A stretch of 64,000 nucleotides of DNA from Dallia pectoralis (lineage: Eukaryota; Chordata; Actinopteri; Esociformes; Umbridae): contig CM055736.1 in NCBI GenBank assembly GCA_029465975.1, positions 8,880,207 through 8,944,206 of the forward strand, given 5' to 3'. Both the position numbers and the translations under genes were made by a program. Position 1 is the first letter of the stretch. Each line of letters starts with the position of its first letter. The notes beneath the pieces are model-generated. The model was not told where the DNA came from. It was given only the letters and a program-made list of their open reading frames with translations, and did not search any database. This document shows, one piece after another, positions 32,845 through 44,783 of this stretch.

Positions 32845-32860
32845 GTTTTTTTAAAACTCA

Positions 32861-32881
32861 ACTCTCTCTCTCTCTCTCTCT
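32861..32881. repeat. (CT)n tract at the LINE 3' junction
   Basis: About 20 bp of CT directly after the LINE's terminal AAAACTCAA, matching the tract on the 5' side. Confidence 0.93.
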
Positions 32882-32988
32882 TATATATGTGACGTCTGAT
32901 GCTTTTCAATCTTTAACATTACTACAATATGTTTACTAATCCTGGTTAAAGGACACACTCACATACACACAAACACGCATCTTCGCAT

Positions 32989-32990
<2 letters not shown>

Positions 32991-33026
<36 letters not shown>

Positions 33027-33045
33027 ACAGACACACAGACACACA

Positions 33046-33090
<45 letters not shown>
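32991..33090. repeat. (CA)n microsatellite with four AGAC interruptions
   Basis: A 100-bp CA tract with four regularly spaced CAGACA interruptions in its middle. Confidence 0.95.
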
Positions 33091-33092
<2 letters not shown>

Positions 33093-33299
33093 AACCACTT
33101 GCTCCAAACGCACCATGAATAACTATGGAATTAATATTAAGCAGCTTATCCTTGTGTAACAGAAGCTAGCTAAAATACCACAAGGCTTTCAAGGATTATC
33201 AACAACACATTTCTACTGTATATATATTTCTTAGTTCGGCATGCGTGTGGGTGTCTGTGAGCATATTGATGTTCATCATGATGCTATAACTCTTTTGCA

Positions 33300-34115
33300 T
33301 ACTATTTCTGGTACTATAGTCCCTATCTCTGGTACTATAGTCCCTATTTCTGGTACTATAGTCCCTATTTCTGGTACTATAGTCCCTATCTCTGGTACTA
33401 TAGTCCCTATTTCTGGTACTATAGTCCCTATCTCTGGTACTATAGTCCCTATCTCTGGTACTATAGTCCCTATCTCTGGTACTATAGTCCCTATCTCTGG
33501 TACTATAGTCCCTATCTCTGGTACTATAGTCCCTATCTCTGGTACTATAGTCCCTATCTCTGGTACAATAGTCCCTATCTCTGGTACTATAGTCCCTATC
33601 TCTGGTACTATAGTCCCTATCTCTGGTACTATAGTCCCTATCTCTGGTACTATAGTCCCTATCTCTGGTACTATAGTCCCTATCTCTGGTACTATAGTCC
33701 CTATCTCTGGTACTATAGTCCCTATCTCTGGTACTATAGTCCCTATCTCTGGTACTATAGTCCCTATCTCTGGTACTATAGTCCCTATCTCTGGTACTAT
33801 AGTCCCTATCTCTGGTACTATAGTCCCTATCTCTGGTACTATAGTCCCTATCTCTGGTACTATAGTCCCTATCTCTGGTACTATAGTCCCTATTTCTGGT
33901 ACTATAGTCCCTATCTCTGGTACTATAGTCCCTATCTCTGGTACTATAGTCCCTATCTCTGGTACTATAGTCCCTATTTCTGGTACTATAGTCCCTATTT
34001 CTGGTACTATAGTCCCTATTTCTGCTATTAAAGTCCCTATTTCTGGTACTATAGTCCCAATACTGGTACTATAGTCCCTATTTCTGGTACTACACTCCCT
34101 ATTTCTGGTATTAAA
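33300..34115. repeat. 21-bp minisatellite, about 39 copies
   Basis: The unit is ATCTCTGGTACTATAGTCCC plus T, with T/C variation at one site (TTTCTGG or TCTCTGG). Copies are very homogeneous except the last three. Since 21 is a multiple of three, a 277-codon frame (33241-34074) reads a perfect VPISGTI heptapeptide. I treat this as a by-product. Confidence 0.97.
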
Positions 34116-34839
34116 GTCCCTATCACTAATGGGTCATATAAACATGAACATTGGAACACACAGAGAGCAAACCGATCTCTAACAGAAATGGTGACCTTGT
34201 CAGTTAAAACATTCCACTCATTGTTTTGGGGGTTTCTTTTGTCCTCCTCCTCCCACCTCCCATTCTCTCTAATCCTCCTCTGCTCCAGCTGATATGTGCT
34301 TCTGCTGACGCTGACTTGTGTGTGTGTGTGTGACGAGCTCTACAGTTGCACTGGCCTCGTTGACATTCTAATAACAGGCTTTCATCTTGCCCAGATGTAT
34401 GTGCATGTGCACATGTGAGTCCTTTTCTGTGTGTACAGTGTGTGTGTGTACAGTGTGTGCGTGTGTGCGTGTACAATGTGTGCTTGCATAGGTGTCTGTG
34501 GGTGAACGCACGTGCTCCTCAAGCTTCCTGGGTAATACAGATGTACTCGTCTGAACCCCTATTCAAAGCTACTGCCGTCCCTCCGTCCGTCTCCCTTTCT
34601 CCTCTCTTTCTCTTTCCTAAGTTACCGTCTCTCCACTACTCTGTAATTACCCAGCTTACAGTCCACACTACACCCGGACCTCAGCATTCCTCCCCCGGCC
34701 ACTAGGACTTGAAAGGCTCGGCCCAGCTGGTCTGGTCCATCATGGGAAATAGTTTCCAGATGGCGGTACCTCCTCGTAAAGAGCGGCAGGCGTTTGTTCC
34801 TTAGCCACGTGTGACGGTTAAGAGGGGAAGAATGGTTAG
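34116..34839. other. Unique sequence with a GT patch
   Basis: A GT-rich patch lies at about 34316-34332 and another at 34430-34475. The rest is unique, with no gene recognised. Confidence 0.45.
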
Positions 34840-35675
34840 GAGTCACAGATAGTATAGGAGAATATTACTGTACTGGTGGATTGAGTCATAGATAGTATAG
34901 GAGAACATTACTGTACTGGTGGATTGAGTCACAGATAGTATAGGAGAACATTACTGTACTGGTGGATTGAGTCACAGATAGTATAGGAGAACATTACTGT
35001 ACTGGTGGATTGAGTCACAGATAGTATAGGAGAACATTACTGTACTGGTGGATTGAGTCACAGATAGTATAGGAGAACATTACTGTACTGGTGGATTGAG
35101 TCACAGATAGTATAGGAGAACATTACTGTACTGGTGGATTGAGTCACAGATAGTATAGGAGAACATTACTGTACTGGTGGATTGAGTCACAGATAGTATA
35201 GGAGAACATTACTGTACTGGTGGATTGAGTCATAGATAGTATAGGAGAACATTACTGTACTGGTGGATTGAGTCATAAATAGTATAGGAGAACATTACTG
35301 TACTGGTGGATTGAGTCACAGATAGTATAGGAGAACATTACTGTACTGATGGATTGAGTCACAGATAGTATAGGAGAACATTACTGTACTGGTGGATTGA
35401 GTCACAGATAGTATAGGAGAACATTACTGTACTGGTGGATTGAGTCACAGATAGTATAGGAGAACATTACTGTACTGGTGGATTGAGTCACAGATAGTAT
35501 AGGAGAACATTACTGTACTGGTGGATTGAGTCACAGATAGTATAGGAGAACATTACTGTACTGGTGGATTGAGTCACAGATAGTATAGGAGAACATTACT
35601 GTACTGGTGGATTGAGTCACAGATAGTATAGGTCAACATGTACTTGTGGATTGAGTCACAGCTAATATAGGTCAA
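34840..35675. repeat. 43-bp minisatellite, about 19 copies, highly homogeneous
   Basis: The unit contains GATAGTATAGGAGAACATTA followed by CTGTACTGGTGGATTGAGTC and ACA. Most copies are identical, with scattered single changes (CATAGAT, CATAAAT, CTGATGG). The last two copies are degenerate. Confidence 0.97.
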
Positions 35676-38600
35676 CTGGAACTCATGTGATGGCTCTATT
35701 CAGGGCCTCATGTGCAGTTAAGAGCCAACATAGATTTCTGATGGAAATCTGCTTTTGAAAACTCCCCATATAAACTACTCTACTGGTTATAGATATACAG
35801 TCAGATTTAGAAAAATATTTTTATATAAAAACATTGTTTCCTTGTGTTGTTTTCCAGAGTCTGCTGCCCAGTCATGGCAATGCAGAGAGAAGCCGGTGTC
35901 CATTGCTCCATAAAGCAGAGGTGTTTTGGAAGTTTTGGGGTTTTCCTTTAAATCAGATCCCAGTACAGACCTTAACCACCAGGTGAGGGTAGAACCTAAC
36001 CAATTAGTGACCTAATTAACCAATCAGTGACCTAATTAACTAATCAAGTACAAGGCGAGCAACAACATGTAGACACTCCATGGAGCCGGTTTGACACCTC
36101 TGCCATATTAGAGCTTTTCAGGTCCCACAGATCAGCTCGATTGGTTGTGCGCCAAAAGTACCCACGGCACCAGTTTTGGTTTCCAAATCCGGTTTGGCCT
36201 GCTTAGAATAACGAGTGGCTCGCCATGCGTCAGCTGTTCCACTGCGGGGGAAAAACAAACCGACTAAAAAGATAACTCCCACCTCAATGTATAAATAATC
36301 AAAGCACAGACTGATACCGGATAGAGAGTGACAGATGATATCTCAAGAACTCTCGAGGAGCAAGCCGACACAAACACAAGGACATGCACAGGTTACTCAC
36401 CACTAGAAATCCATTACCGGTAAGAGGCCATCGCGGCTTTCTTTACAGTGCTCGTGCAAGTCACGCAATATGAGTAAGACAGACAGTAAATACTTAATTG
36501 CTGTAATTGACCGACCATGGTAAGTCTTGCCGGGCTTGTGCAAGTCACGCAAAGATGGTTAAAGAGCCAATCAGCTAATACCCTGTCGATTTCTCTAACT
36601 GCGAGGTCGATAGATGTCGTTAAGCTACGCATAGACATAAAATACATTATTGCAAAAGGCAGGCCAATAGCAGTACACTGCATGTAATGTAGAGTTTGTG
36701 GGTGTGTCCAAGCTCGGATACTAGAATATCCGAAGATAACGACTTTGTCACATAGCACGTCGGAATATAACACGTTGGCAGCAGATCTTGACATCTATTT
36801 TACAGAGTGCCCCCATTGGTGCCGAATTGGCATTATAGGTTCCTGCCTTTATTAACCGGGGGTATTTAACGCAAACGCCACCCTTAAGAAAATGCTTACT
36901 CATGTTTCATCGGGGCCTTACACGTTTTATAGGAACATTCTCATCGGCAAGGCAACGGCACGATGGATGCAAGGTCTGACACTAGCCAGCTATTGGTCAA
37001 TTTATAAAAGTCATTAAGGGGCGCTGCTCCAGACACTCCAGACGCCAACCAGAGCGCAGGCTCAAGTCATTGAGTCAGCACATCCTTTAGGTTAAAGGTC
37101 ATGTGCTCAGCGAAAAGATTTGCTGCAACTGTGTTACTCGAGGGGTAAACAGGCTTGTCATTCTGGTGGTAGCGTCTTATGCATGTCTTCTGTGCCTTAT
37201 GTTGCACGTTACAGTTTGTACATAATGTAACACTCAGCTCCCGCAAATGTGTGGGTTCAATTTAGCCCTCGTGTTAATTCTCTTAGGACGTTCTCTGCTG
37301 TGGCCATCTCGTAGGGAACATAATAATCTGGACGGTTTAATGCACGCTAAAGGGGCTCAATTAAAAAGTCTGATCAAATCTGAATCAATTTCTGCTAAGT
37401 CACAGAATGAATTTGACACAGGATTTATATAGCTCTTTTAAGAGCCAAAAATACTTAACAGTGTATGAATCACAAGCAAAATGGTTCAGGAATGAATGGC
37501 CGGTTTGAGATTGACTGTTTTGCCCTGACAAGATCTCGTCTAGACTTGTGTCGATCATGATAACGAGCATCTGTGGCTGACAGACAGTAATGATTCAGCC
37601 GTTTGAGTCGGGTGACATCGTCCTGGTGCGAGCTTGTCATCCATCAAAACCCCAGGTAACCCAGCAGCAGTGTGTGGAGAAACACTACAACGCTTCATTT
37701 ACATCTCAGAGTTTCTATGACCTCAGTTTGTGACGGCAAATAGGTATAAGCTGAGAGGCAGACTCGGCCCTGTAGACATGGGTGTGTGTGTGTGTGGTGG
37801 GTGTGATGGATCACACGCTTAATTTCTCAGGCAGATTAAACATCTTTGGTTAAGAAAGAATCACAGCTTGTTCTGTTATAGCTAGACAGCCAGGCTCCAG
37901 TGTGACGGCTTCCGCGTCTCCAAGTGTCCAAAAAGCTGCCTTTTTTAAAGGAAAAGGGAGTTCTGAAGGTAATGAAAACAGAAAAACAGTGGGCGAAAAG
38001 CAATGCCACTTTATTTATTTGAAATGGGATGATGTAATGAAACTATCAAACTGCCAGAACCTGCCAGAGCCAGTTTCGTTTCAGCGTCTATGAGGGACAA
38101 CTGGATTTTCTTTTTTAAATCTTCAGACTGTTTCCCCTAGTTCATTCATAGTGGTTCTCACCCCTTCAATATCTCTCGTTGTCCCCCATCTCCCATCCAT
38201 TGCGCCATCTCTCTCTCTCTCATTTCCCGCCACTATCCCTCTCTTTTCAGCAGACGGAGAGCAGAGAAAAGCCTCTCTGTGCCGAAGACAAAGGAAGCTC
38301 TTTCTTGAGGAAGAAAGTTGAGTTTCCGGTGTGAGCTGCCTGGTGGTGTTGGAGGAGAGACCAAGGGCAGACGAATAGGCATGAATACCAAATGCATTGA
38401 GGTCCGTTGATCAGTGTGTATGTCTGTGTCTTGGTGTGTGTGTGTGTGTGTTTGTTTATATTTGGCATATGCATGTTTGTTTGTGTTGATGTGATGTGCA
38501 TTGTCCGTACTGAACGGATTCACGCTCATCTCTCTGTGTGTACGTCCTTGTTTGTGCGGGCATGTGTGTGTTGCCAGTGAGAAATCCAGGGTGTGTGGTC

Positions 38601-39540
38601 AAAGGGGGCACTGAGTTTGCTTTAGCCTGGCGGGAACCAGCCAGCACCACGCCACAGATGCACCACAGTTGCATCTCTCACACACAATGAACCAGAGAGA
38701 CACTGAATACTGTGTGTGGGTGTAAAATCGAGGCACAGATTAGAAAAATAAATCACAGTACAAGACCCGTCGGGACAAATTGAGACAAGCACTTCCTTTA
38801 AGATAACTACTGGGCATGACAAGACAAACCGAAAAGCTCTTGCTTAGTCGGCCTTCTGCGTCGACTGGGTTATTACACTGGGACAACACAGAGCGAAATC
38901 GTGCATTTGAATGAACACATTTGACACCAAGGCATAGGACACAAAGTGATTTAGCAGATAAACCTATGAGGATTATTCGTACCAAAGTGACATAGTGTGT
39001 ATTAATCCTAACAGATTTGTTTTTTAACGCACTGTCTACCGAAAATATGAACAGTAATCGCATGATCATACTACACCCAACCATATTGGCAATCGGTCAT
39101 TAAGTGAAAACGAAACAAAAACAACTACATTGTGCAGTGCGATTTGCAGTAAACATTAAACACACTTGCGTCTCTCTTCAAATCTGTTCGGCAAATAACT
39201 ACTGCACAAAAAGCATGTATGAGCAATTAAAGCATACTCCATCTTTTTTATTGTACATACGATTAAAAATGTATGTTTCACAAAACTAAAACGACTTCCA
39301 TTTAGAGCATGATTACTTCTGTTGATTACAGCTTCTGAATACATCTCTTATTCATGAAATAGGAGAACATAAGGGATATTTTAGCCATCCAATAGCATCC
39401 CTGACTCGTTCCAAGTAGTGTTTAAGTCAGTGTAAAAACAGCAGCTTTCCTGGACGTGTCGTAACAAAGTTTGAAGCAATGACCAGTGTTTGGCCTTTTT
39501 TTTCATAATGGTAACTGTTGCTGGTTATGCGTTTGTTCGC
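35676..39540. other. Unique sequence, about 3.9 kb
   Basis: The longest stretch without a large array or recognised element in this half of the window. It includes a 15-bp direct repeat (GTGCAAGTCACGCAA near 36454 and 36539) and a GT tract at about 38431-38451. I recognise no exon, although regulatory elements are possible. Confidence 0.45.
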
Positions 39541-39544
39541 GCGC

Positions 39545-40262
39545 GCGTGTGTAGGTGTGTGTGTAGTGTAGGTGTGTGTGTAGTGTAAGTGTGTGTCTAG
39601 TGTAGGTGTGTGTCTAGTGTAGGTGTGTGTGTGTAGTGTGTGTGTGTGTAGTGTAGGTGTGTGTCTAGTGTAGGTGTGTGTCTAGTGTAGGTGTGTGTCT
39701 AGTGTAGGTGTGTGTGTGTAGTGTAGGTGTGTGTGTAGTGTAGGTGTGTGTGTAGTGTAGGTGTGTGTGTAGTGTAGGTGTGTGTGTGTAGTGTAGGTGT
39801 GTGTGTGTAGTGTAGGTGTGTGTGTAGTGTAGGTGTGTGTGTGTAGTGTAGGTGTGTGTCTAGTATAGGTGTGTGTGTGTAGTGTAGGTGTGTGTCTAGT
39901 GTAGGTGTGTGTGTAGTGTAGGTGTGTGTGTAGTGTAGGTGTGTGTGTAGTGTAGGTGTGTGTGTAGTGTAGGTGTGTGTGTAGTGTAGGTGTGTGTGTG
40001 TAGTGTAGGTGTGTGTCTAGTGTAGGTGTGTGTGTCTAGTGTAGGTGTGTGTCTAGTGTAGGGGTGTGTCTAGTGTAGGTGTGTGTGTGTAGTGTAGGTG
40101 TGTGTGTGTAGTGTAGGTGTGTGTGTAGTGTAGGTGTGTGTGTAGTGTAGGTGTGTGTGTAGTGTAGGTGTGTGTGTAGTGTAGGTGTGTGTGTAGTGTA
40201 GGTGTGTGTGTGTGTGTAGGTGTGTGTGTAGTGTAGGTGTGTGTGTGTGTGTGTGTGTGTGT
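39545..40262. repeat. GT-rich minisatellite with TAGTGTAG core, about 0.7 kb
   Basis: Units of 17-20 bp consist of AGTGTAGGTGTGTGT with GTGT or GTCT variants. It starts in a CG-rich alternating patch (GCGCGCGCGTGTG at 39539) and ends in pure GT. Confidence 0.95.
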
Positions 40263-40478
40263 ATGCGCCTCTCTCTACGTGTTGGACCCATGTCTGTGTC
40301 TGTGGTGCACTGTACTGTCTGAAAGACATAAACAAGTGGACTTGGACGGTGTGTCTAGACGGTGGAGTACAGTATAGCATGGTGTGTTGTTGAACTGAGC
40401 TGCCAGCCAGACAGTTAGGGTGTGACTGGCATCAGTGTGGCACATTTAGTGGCTTAGCTGTAACAAGGAGGCCGCAGT

Positions 40479-40517
<39 letters not shown>

Positions 40518-42306
40518 AAATGCTGTATGTGTACATGTTCACCTATCCTAGTGAGGACCTAAGATCCCCCAGATTAGTAAAACGTAGGAGTTAGATGTCA
40601 CACACATGTGTGACGGTGAGGGAAACTGACTTCTGAATGGGATCAATTACGTGAGTGAACACAGAGACTAGGTGTTATTTACATTAGCAAACAAAAAAAA
40701 CCCAGAAAATTTGTGTTTATTACAGTTATCCTGTTGCGAACCCTGCTGTGTGTGTCACAATCCAGACACTGTCTGTGCACTTTACTTACATAATCAATTT
40801 CAGTGCAGAGTTTAACTAAGAAAGCTCAAACCATATTGAGCCAGAACCTCTTTTAGGTTAAATGTCAGACACAACTATGTGTTTTTAATAGTTACAGTTA
40901 CACAACAACTGTTAGTAACGCTTCTTCAACCCCGAATCACTGATCAAGTAAAAGTCTGAGGGCAACATTTGAACAAATGAAATGCACTGTATTAGCCTAG
41001 CTTACTATTAGCCTAGCTTCCTATTAGCCTAGCCTCCTATTAGCATAGCTTACTTATACCTGCATACCTAAGATGTTACTAAGATGTCACTTTTTCTTTG
41101 GAGGAATGAAGTGTTAACAGTTATCTTCAAATGATCTCGCTCACAGGCTGGTTTATGCTACATGATTAATAGCTCACTCCATTTATATTACATTGAAGCA
41201 GACATATTTAACAGAAGTAGATTACTAAACAACACAGAGACAACAAAATGACTTGTGAAAACATCAGAAATAACTCGATTGATGGCTAGATTAACAAAGC
41301 TACAAATCACAAATTACGTTTGAGATGTTTAGACAGAAGTCCAGTGTTGTGTTATCTCAGGAGATGAGATTGTAATACAGGCTGGAGACAAGAGCGTGTC
41401 TCCCTGAGCAACTGAGAGGGCTAATCTAATCACAGCATCAACCCCAACCCATAATACCCCACTCGTATTTTTACAGACAGAACAATTTAGCCATTGGAGT
41501 TATTTAGAGCAAACAACACTTGACACTCGGTCTTGTAAAGAGGAAATGTGATTTCTTTTATTCCAAAAATACATTTAATTGTGTCCATTGGCCATCTTAC
41601 TGCTCTTCATCCTAATAGTATTTCTGGACCCAAAGGCCACTCACCCCACAGATATAATGGAGAATACTGTGTTCTACCAGGGAACCTTACGTCGATAAGG
41701 AACAGGGAAGTTGTACAATTCTAAAGGTCTCAAGTATCAACTTTTGATCTGTTCAACGAGTTACCCAACAACATTCTTACTTCAAGGAACTTCCTAGAAA
41801 ACAACAAGGAAATGAGAACAGTAACAAAACAATCTGTTATAAGAATCAAATGTTCACACTGTGAATGAACGTCTGCACCCGCGCGCGCGTGTGTGTGTGT
41901 GTGTGTTAAGTGTGTGACGGCACATATTTAGAAATGAGCAAACTTGACAATGGCAAGTTGCATTGGATCAACAGGTCCTGGCACATGGCCTTTGATATTT
42001 GATGTTGGTCGGGTCCTGGGTGGAATACGTTATTGGACATGATCGATCCTGCATACTGATTACAGTCTTGTAGTGTGCAGTCCATTTAAATATAATGTGG
42101 ATGCTTTTTTTTGTTTCTGCTCTAATCCATGGGAGGGGAAGAGGTGTACATGAGTATTTTAGAGTGTTTAATAAACATTGGTCCAGGGCATTCGTTTATT
42201 ACACTTCCAGTTGGAAGTTTGCTTGATTAAAATCTCTAACAACAATAAAAGCTTCAGTCTGGTGAAATCATTCATTTCTGTTTACATTATTTGCAGTATC
42301 TGACTG

Positions 42307-42345
<39 letters not shown>

Positions 42346-42780
42346 GGGGTGCCAGTCTCTGCTGACTGAAGTAAACAGTACATTAATCTTCCTACATTGC
42401 ATACATTATTAAACATTACTGTATGCTCATACTGTACCTCTTATGTAGTTAAATACTGTATTATGTTCCATCGCAAATATTACGCTCTGTCACCTGAATG
42501 ATATGGGTACGGAAAGCTTTATTTGGCAGCATTCATTAAATTACTTTTAGTTCCCAGATTACAATACATCTAAATATGCAGAACCTAAAGAAGGAGTTGG
42601 ATTGTAAGTGTAACCTTTGTGTAAATCGTTTGAGGGTTGAGCACATTTCACATTACTCTGCGGGCTGCATTTGTGCCATTACTTACTTTGTTTTTGAACA
42701 GTGTCTTGGCTTATATGTGTTATGGTGAACAGCAACTGTACTAAAGGGTTCTACGCATCTCGTCCAACACAATGGGACAA
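40263..42780. other. Unique sequence with small repeats
   Basis: Contains GT tracts at about 40480-40513, 41887-41906 and 42308-42344. A 16-bp repeat (TATTAGCCTAGCTTAC, four copies) lies at about 40990-41053. No gene recognised. Confidence 0.5.
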
Positions 42781-42784
42781 TAGG

Positions 42785-43332
42785 CAACAGTTATGGGTTA
42801 CTATAGAGATAGGGTTTATATTATGCAACAGTTATGGGTTACTATAGAGATAGGGTTTATATTAGGCAACAGTTATGGGTTACTATAGAGATAGGGTTTA
42901 TATTATGCAACAGTTATGGGTTACTATAGAGATAGGGTTTATATTATGCAACAGTTATGGGTTACTATAGAGATAGGGTTTATATTAGGCAACAGTTATG
43001 GGTTACTATAGAGATAGGGTTTATATTATGCAACAGTTATGGGTTACTATAGAGATAGGGTTTATATTAGGCAACAGTTATGGGTTACTATAGAGATAGA
43101 GTTTATATTATGCAACAGTTATGGGTTACTATAGAGATAGGGTTTATATTAGACCACAGTTATGGGTTACTATAGAGATAGGGTTTATATTAGACTACAG
43201 TTATGGGTTACTATAGAGATAGGGTTTATATTAGGCAACAGTTATGGGTTACTATAGAGATAGGGTTTATATTAGGCAACAGTTATGGGTTACTATAGAG
43301 ATAGGGTTTATATTAGGCCACAGTTATGGGTA
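42785..43332. repeat. 41-bp minisatellite, about 13 copies
   Basis: The unit contains GGGTTACTATAGAGATAGGG then TTTATATTA, with GGCAACAGTTAT or a TGCAACAG, GACCACAG or GGCCACAG variant. Copies are close to identical. Confidence 0.97.
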
Positions 43333-43515
43333 AACAGGTGTTAACAAACCCAAAAACATCAGTACTAAGTGCATATTAGTCATATCCACGATTATCAGCA
43401 AATCAGCAATAAAAAAAACAACTGCTTTATTATAGTCTACATCTCCTGGTTACTGATTCCTGTAGTGCCAGCAGGACAGTACTGTAAAACATCACGACAG
43501 GTAGCTTGTATGTAC

Positions 43516-43518
<3 letters not shown>

Positions 43519-43570
<52 letters not shown>
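43519..43570. repeat. (GT)26 microsatellite
   Basis: A pure 52-bp GT tract. Confidence 0.95.
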
Positions 43571-43573
<3 letters not shown>

Positions 43574-44409
43574 GCTTACTGTACAGGGTGGAGATGGGTG
43601 GTGGCTATGAACAAATCATACCTCTATCACTTCCGTTGTGAACAATCCTCCACAAACAAGCCTTCCCCATCCGTGCGAACACACAAACACACACACACAC
43701 ACACCTTCAAACTCATCTCTCCTGTTTACCAAACACACCTGACCTCATGTTCACATTGTGTTAACATGAGGACATGTTAACACATGTCCTCACCTGACCT
43801 GATGTTCACATTGTGTTACAATCCTTCGTCTCTCTGACCAACGAACCCACTGACCAACGTGGCTGTTCTTTCTGTGGCTCTGACCAATTGATTTAGGATT
43901 ACAGAGCTGTATTTGTGACGGGGTGGCCGGGTGCAATTTGCTTTCTTGTCGGCATCAGCGGATTTATGAGCTGGCCGCGGAAATGGATCAATAACTGCAG
44001 AGAAGCGAGTTAGCGTCCGGATGCTGAGATCCAGAGTCAGTTCGTTCACATTCACTTACTGACTGACTCGCTGACCGACTTTAGAAACAGCCATTAACCT
44101 TGGTAAAAAGCGAATTTCTTATTTAAAAAACCCCCACTTTGATCAATGAACGGCGCTGCATAATAGACCATGACACTCAGCATTTATCAATATTTAAAGT
44201 AATGTTTGCACGTGAACTATTGTGTAATTAAGCAATAATGTACGAAGGTGTGAGTATAACATAACATGGCCAGTATGACATGGCCAATATAACTTGGGCG
44301 TCTATGGATACGACACATTGCCATTGTATATTGCTAATAAAACACATGCCCCATGGAGGCCGTTTTGCTTTAATTGGTCACCAAAGCAATTAGAACAGTA
44401 ACAGGTGAG
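43571..44409. other. Unique sequence with a small CA tract
   Basis: CA tract at about 43680-43703. TGACCTGATGTTCACATTGTG occurs as a local duplication near 43740 and 43796. No gene recognised. Confidence 0.45.
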
Positions 44410-44670
44410 AATCCTGAATCCTGATTCGCTGTTAGCCGTGGTATATGAGACTGCGTACCATTGTTATGACACGTTACTTTTTGCTGTTGGTAACTGGTTT
44501 ATAGCGCAATAAGGCATCCCGGGATTATGTGATACATTACCAATATACCATGCCCATGGACAGTCTTGCTTTAAAAAAATGTAGCCATGGTATATTGACC
44601 ATAAACTACCCCGGCACGTGCCTTATTGCTGACACGTACTACGGCTATCAGCGAATCAGCATTCAAGATT
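44410..44670. mobile_element. MITE with 30-bp terminal inverted repeats
   Basis: The first 30 bases (44410-44439) and the reverse complement of the last 30 (44641-44670) match at 27 of 30 positions; both share CTGATTCGCTG and TAGCCGT. Inside are the words GTGGTATATGAGAC, GCAATAAGGCA, CCAATATACCATG and TGCCTTATTGCTGACA in the arrangement of an abundant palindromic repeat of salmonid genomes, as I remember it. No coding capacity. A second partial copy lies at 49645-49795. Confidence 0.85.
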
Positions 44671-44783
44671 AGTTGAATGACAGAAAATCTGAAAACCCAG
44701 AGATTTTGGTGGGACCAAAGCATAGACACGGTTCTCTATACACACGCTTAAACAAAATGCCACCAACGTGGTGTCAACATAAA

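Larger units (their letters stand above)
27715..32860 (+). mobile_element. Tx1-clade LINE (non-LTR retrotransposon), 5'-truncated, inserted in (TC)n
   Basis: A 5.15-kb element with two open reading regions in LINE order: zinc-knuckle ORF1, then ORF2 with an apurinic-type endonuclease, reverse transcriptase and a C-terminal cysteine/histidine motif. A short 3' UTR follows, with a 26-T run, a 7-bp stem-loop and AATAAA. Pure (CT)n abuts both ends. The ORF1 N terminus is missing, so the copy is 5'-truncated, the usual outcome of incomplete target-primed reverse transcription. Because the flanks are the same dinucleotide repeat, a target-site duplication cannot be delimited. The protein blocks fit the Tx1 branch of the L1 group as found in fish and frogs. 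From memory, some Tx1 families (Kibi and Koshi) prefer TC microsatellites. Apart from four single-base frame changes it is open throughout, so it is young. Confidence 0.88.

Noticed and set aside
36414..36794. 126-codon minus-strand frame
   Set aside because: No recognisable family. It contains a translated copy of a local DNA direct repeat (VTCTS twice) rather than a domain.
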